This document shows, in pieces, positions 15,828 to 18,003 of a stretch of DNA of 18,003 bases. Positions within the stretch are counted from its first letter, which is position 1; every line of letters begins with the position of its first letter. The translations under genes were made by a program, and so were the position numbers. The stretch covers positions 1 through 18,003 of the forward strand of contig CALFIT010000022.1 of NCBI GenBank assembly GCA_937877465.1, written 5' to 3'. This DNA comes from an uncultured Bacteroidales bacterium (GTDB lineage: Bacteria; Bacteroidota; Bacteroidia; Bacteroidales; F082). The notes under the pieces are model-generated. The model made no database searches and had not been told where the DNA came from. It saw only the letters and a program-made list of their open reading frames with translations.

Positions 15828-17584
15828 ATTATCTTTCAGTCAATTCCATCTCCAAGTCATACGGCATCAAGACCTTGTTTGCCGATGTCACCTTTGGCAT
15901 CGAAAAGGGCGACAAGACAGCCCTGATTGCCACCAACGGTTCGGGCAAGTCGACCATGCTGAAGATATTGGTGGGACAGGAAAGCCCTGATTCTGGGACG
16001 ATTACCTACGCCAACGACATCAAGATCGGTTATTTGGAACAGCTGCCGGTCTATCCTTCGGGGACGCGCATATCGGATTTGCTTGCCGACCTCAACGAGG
16101 AGCAGCACCTCAAGGCAAGGCAGTATCTGACCCGCTTTGCCATCGCCGACTTGGAGCAGTCTGTCGATGAGCTTTCGGGCGGACAGGTGAAGCGTTTGGC
16201 TTTGGCCTTGGTGTTGCTGCACGAGCCTGATTTCCTGATTCTTGACGAGCCTACCAACCATTTGGACGTGGAGATGGTGGAGTGGTTGGAGAAGTTCCTC
16301 AAGCAGTCGAGCATGACCTTGCTCATGGTCACCCACGACCGCTATTTCCTTGACCGTGTGTGCAACAAGATTTTCGAGCTTTACCAAGGCGTGATGTACA
16401 CCCACAACGGCAACTTCGACTATTATGTGCAGAAAAGCCGCGAGCGCGAGGAGGTGAAACGCGCCACGGCTGCACGCAACAGCCAGCTGCTTAAATATGA
16501 GTTGGAATGGATGCGCAGCACGCCACAAGCCCGCACGAGCAAGTCGAAGAGCCGCATCGACGCCTTCTACGACCTGAAGGAAAGGGCGAGATACCAGGAA
16601 CAAGACGAGCGGCTTGAGTTTGGTCTCCAAATGCAAAGACTTGGCGGCAAGATATTGGAAATGAGCAATGTGTCGAAGTCCTACGGCAACATCTGCGTCC
16701 TTCGCGATTTCGACTATGTCTTCAAACGTGGCGAGCGCATTGGGCTGATTGGCCAAAACGGGGTAGGGAAGTCGTCGTTCCTCAACCTCATCACAGGGAG
16801 CGTGTTGCCCGACAAAGGGCGCATAAAGACCGGCGAGACAGTGACTTACGGCTATTACCGTCAGGAAGGCATCCAGTTCGATGAGAGCAAGACCGTGCTG
16901 AGCACCGTGCGCGACATCGCCGAGGTGATGACCTACGGCAAGGACAAGGTCTATACCGCCGACCAGCTGTTGGCGCACTTCATGTTCCCCTACAAGATGC
17001 ACCGCCAGCCCGTGGCCCTGCTGAGCGGCGGCGAGAAACGGCGGCTCTACCTGCTGACCATCTTGGTGCAGAACCCCAACTTCCTCATCCTCGACGAGCC
17101 AACCAACGACTTGGACCTCTTGACTTTACAGAAGCTCGAAGACTTCCTTCAAGGCTACAAAGGCTGCCTCTTGGTGGTCTCGCACGACCGTTTCTTCATG
17201 GACCAAGTCGTTGACCAACTCTTTGTGTTCCAGGGAGATGGCAATGTGAAAGGCTTCATGGGCAACTATTCGCAGTACAAGGACTACCTCGATGCCCGTC
17301 AGAAGGAGGAACGGAAGGACAAGTCGGCACAGAAGAAGGAAGAGCCGCGTCCCGTCAAGCAACGTGAAAAAGTGAAGCGTTCCTTCAAGGAACAGCGTGA
17401 GTATGAGAGTCTTACCATTGAAATGGCCAACTTGGAAACGGAGAAAAACGCGCTTACGGAAGCCTTGAACAACGAGACCGATTACCAGAAGCTACACGAG
17501 ATGGGCAACCGCTTGCAGGAAATCAAGGACTTGCTCGACGAAAAGGAGCTTCGTTGGCTTGAATTAGACGAAATAGGAGGATAA
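15824..17584 (+). CDS. ABC-F family ATPase (Uup/EttA-like), ribosome-associated
   Basis: This 586-residue soluble protein has two ABC ATPase domains in one chain and no membrane segment, as in ABC-F factors that act on ribosomes. Domain 1 has Walker A TNGSGKST (37-44), signature LSGGQ (118-122) and DEPTNHLD (141-148). A helical linker (about 195-270) carries basic residues, as in the P-site-tRNA interaction motif. Domain 2 has GQNGVGKSS (310-318), LSGGE (400-404) and DEPTNDLD (424-431). The C-terminal coiled coil (about 518-582), rich in Lys and Glu, is typical of Uup-like members. The start chosen is the ATG overlapping the epimerase stop, because the 13 residues before it in the longer frame are the epimerase 3' end read out of phase, and because AAGGAAAAGA lies just upstream. 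It is probably a housekeeping factor rather than a resistance protein. Confidence 0.93.
   Translation: MNYLSVNSISKSYGIKTLFADVTFGIEKGDKTALIATNGSGKSTMLKILVGQESPDSGTITYANDIKIGYLEQLPVYPSGTRISDLLADLNEEQHLKARQYLTRFAIADLEQSVDELSGGQVKRLALALVLLHEPDFLILDEPTNHLDVEMVEWLEKFLKQSSMTLLMVTHDRYFLDRVCNKIFELYQGVMYTHNGNFDYYVQKSREREEVKRATAARNSQLLKYELEWMRSTPQARTSKSKSRIDAFYDLKERARYQEQDERLEFGLQMQRLGGKILEMSNVSKSYGNICVLRDFDYVFKRGERIGLIGQNGVGKSSFLNLITGSVLPDKGRIKTGETVTYGYYRQEGIQFDESKTVLSTVRDIAEVMTYGKDKVYTADQLLAHFMFPYKMHRQPVALLSGGEKRRLYLLTILVQNPNFLILDEPTNDLDLLTLQKLEDFLQGYKGCLLVVSHDRFFMDQVVDQLFVFQGDGNVKGFMGNYSQYKDYLDARQKEERKDKSAQKKEEPRPVKQREKVKRSFKEQREYESLTIEMANLETEKNALTEALNNETDYQKLHEMGNRLQEIKDLLDEKELRWLELDEIGG
17576..17580 (+). 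promoter_or_regulatory. Strong Shine-Dalgarno site GGAGG
   Basis: GGAGG overlaps the end of the ABC-F gene and is 8 nt before the ATG at 17589. A consensus site is uncommon in this window and supports this start for the lipoprotein gene. Confidence 0.7.
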
Positions 17585-17588
17585 ATAT

Positions 17589-18003
17589 ATGAAAATCAGA
17601 AGAATAATTTTTGCTTGCGCCCTTGTCATGGGCCTGTTTGCCTGCGACAGCCGCGACGTGGACTACGATGTCGCATGGGTGTATTTAGGTCGCACCGAGG
17701 GTTGCAATTTCTTCTCGCAAGGCGACGTGAACATTGTGGCCGACAACGACTTCAACATGGTGAACACCGGCACGAGCCAAGTGGAGTTCGCCTTTGTCAA
17801 GGACTTGGTTTACAGGCTGAAGATGGTCAACAAGATTCCCAAAGATGGTTGGACCGACTCCATCAATCACATCAATCTTCAAGACGGCTATGTGGGTCGC
17901 CTTTTGCTTGACGACGGCTCATACGAATATTGCCGATTCTGCGTCTATACCATTGATTATGACATCAATGCGGACCAGTTCATCATGTTCAAGTATCAGA
18001 GCA
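17589..18003 (+). CDS. Small lipoprotein of unknown function, 3'-truncated by window edge
   Basis: Starting at the ATG after the GGAGG site, the frame stays open for 138 codons to the window edge. The N-terminus is a lipoprotein signal: MKIRRIIFACALVMGLFAC, with Cys19 as the likely acylated residue, followed by DSRDVDYD, an acidic stretch that could act as the surface-export signal seen in Bacteroidota lipoproteins. The rest contains short strands such as VAWVYLGRTEG and GRLLLDDGSYEYCRF with no domain I recognise. It begins 4 nt after the ABC-F stop and so is probably cotranscribed with it. The coding call is firm from signal, ribosome site and spacing; the function is unknown. Confidence 0.8.
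   Translation, partial: MKIRRIIFACALVMGLFACDSRDVDYDVAWVYLGRTEGCNFFSQGDVNIVADNDFNMVNTGTSQVEFAFVKDLVYRLKMVNKIPKDGWTDSINHINLQDGYVGRLLLDDGSYEYCRFCVYTIDYDINADQFIMFKYQS

Noticed and set aside
15045..17002. Long - strand frames over the epimerase and ABC-F genes
   Set aside because: They oppose well-supported genes and contain no domain or ribosome site.
17615..17911. 98-codon + strand frame near the right edge
   Set aside because: It is out of frame with the lipoprotein gene starting at 17589, which has a ribosome site and a signal peptide.

Overview
The window looks like a chromosomal segment of a Bacteroidota genome, probably order Bacteroidales. The evidence is promoters of the TAnnTTTG type, mostly weak Shine-Dalgarno sites, a hybrid histidine kinase of the Bacteroidetes kind, small lipoproteins, and an FN3-like repeat with the 'RGVCWS..NPT' signature common in this phylum. 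No rRNA, tRNA, CRISPR array, insertion sequence, integrase or reverse transcriptase was seen.

Region 1 (1-10321, all + strand) is one tightly packed run of eight genes with gaps of 9-38 nt and one ATGA overlap, so it is probably a single operon whose promoter lies left of the window. In order: an actin/Hsp70-type (ASKHA) ATPase truncated at its N-terminus by the window edge; a second ASKHA-like protein whose nucleotide-binding loops look degenerate and which carries an FN3-like domain; a zinc-ribbon GTPase; an 810-residue protein with a GAP1-N2-like N-terminus and one C-terminal membrane anchor; a TIR-like protein with a PEGA-like domain and two membrane segments; a second, soluble TIR-like protein ending in a zinc ribbon; a zinc-ribbon, membrane helix and FGE-sulfatase-fold protein lacking the FGE cysteines; and a zinc-ribbon, membrane helix, YP-repeat protein. 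Zinc-ribbon GTPases with GAP1 partners, TIR domains and FGE-fold proteins are ingredients of the NTP-dependent prokaryotic conflict systems predicted from comparative genomics. I infer that this operon is a membrane-tethered member or relative of that class, possibly an unusual one because of its ASKHA ATPase/pseudo-ATPase pair. The function, possibly anti-phage or abortive infection, is inference. The last three genes are visibly more AT-rich than the rest.

Region 2 (10322-10643) is a 322-nt convergent intergenic stretch with a 15-bp tandem repeat and no convincing gene.

Region 3 (10644-18003) looks like GC-richer core genome. A hybrid histidine kinase with its own REC and Hpt domains (- strand) diverges from a 5'-nucleotidase-family metallophosphoesterase across a 64-nt gap holding a TAnnTTTG box for each direction. 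Then a clear Bacteroidetes promoter precedes a lipoprotein aldose 1-epimerase, which overlaps by ATGA an ABC-F ATPase; a small lipoprotein gene follows 4 nt later and runs off the right edge.
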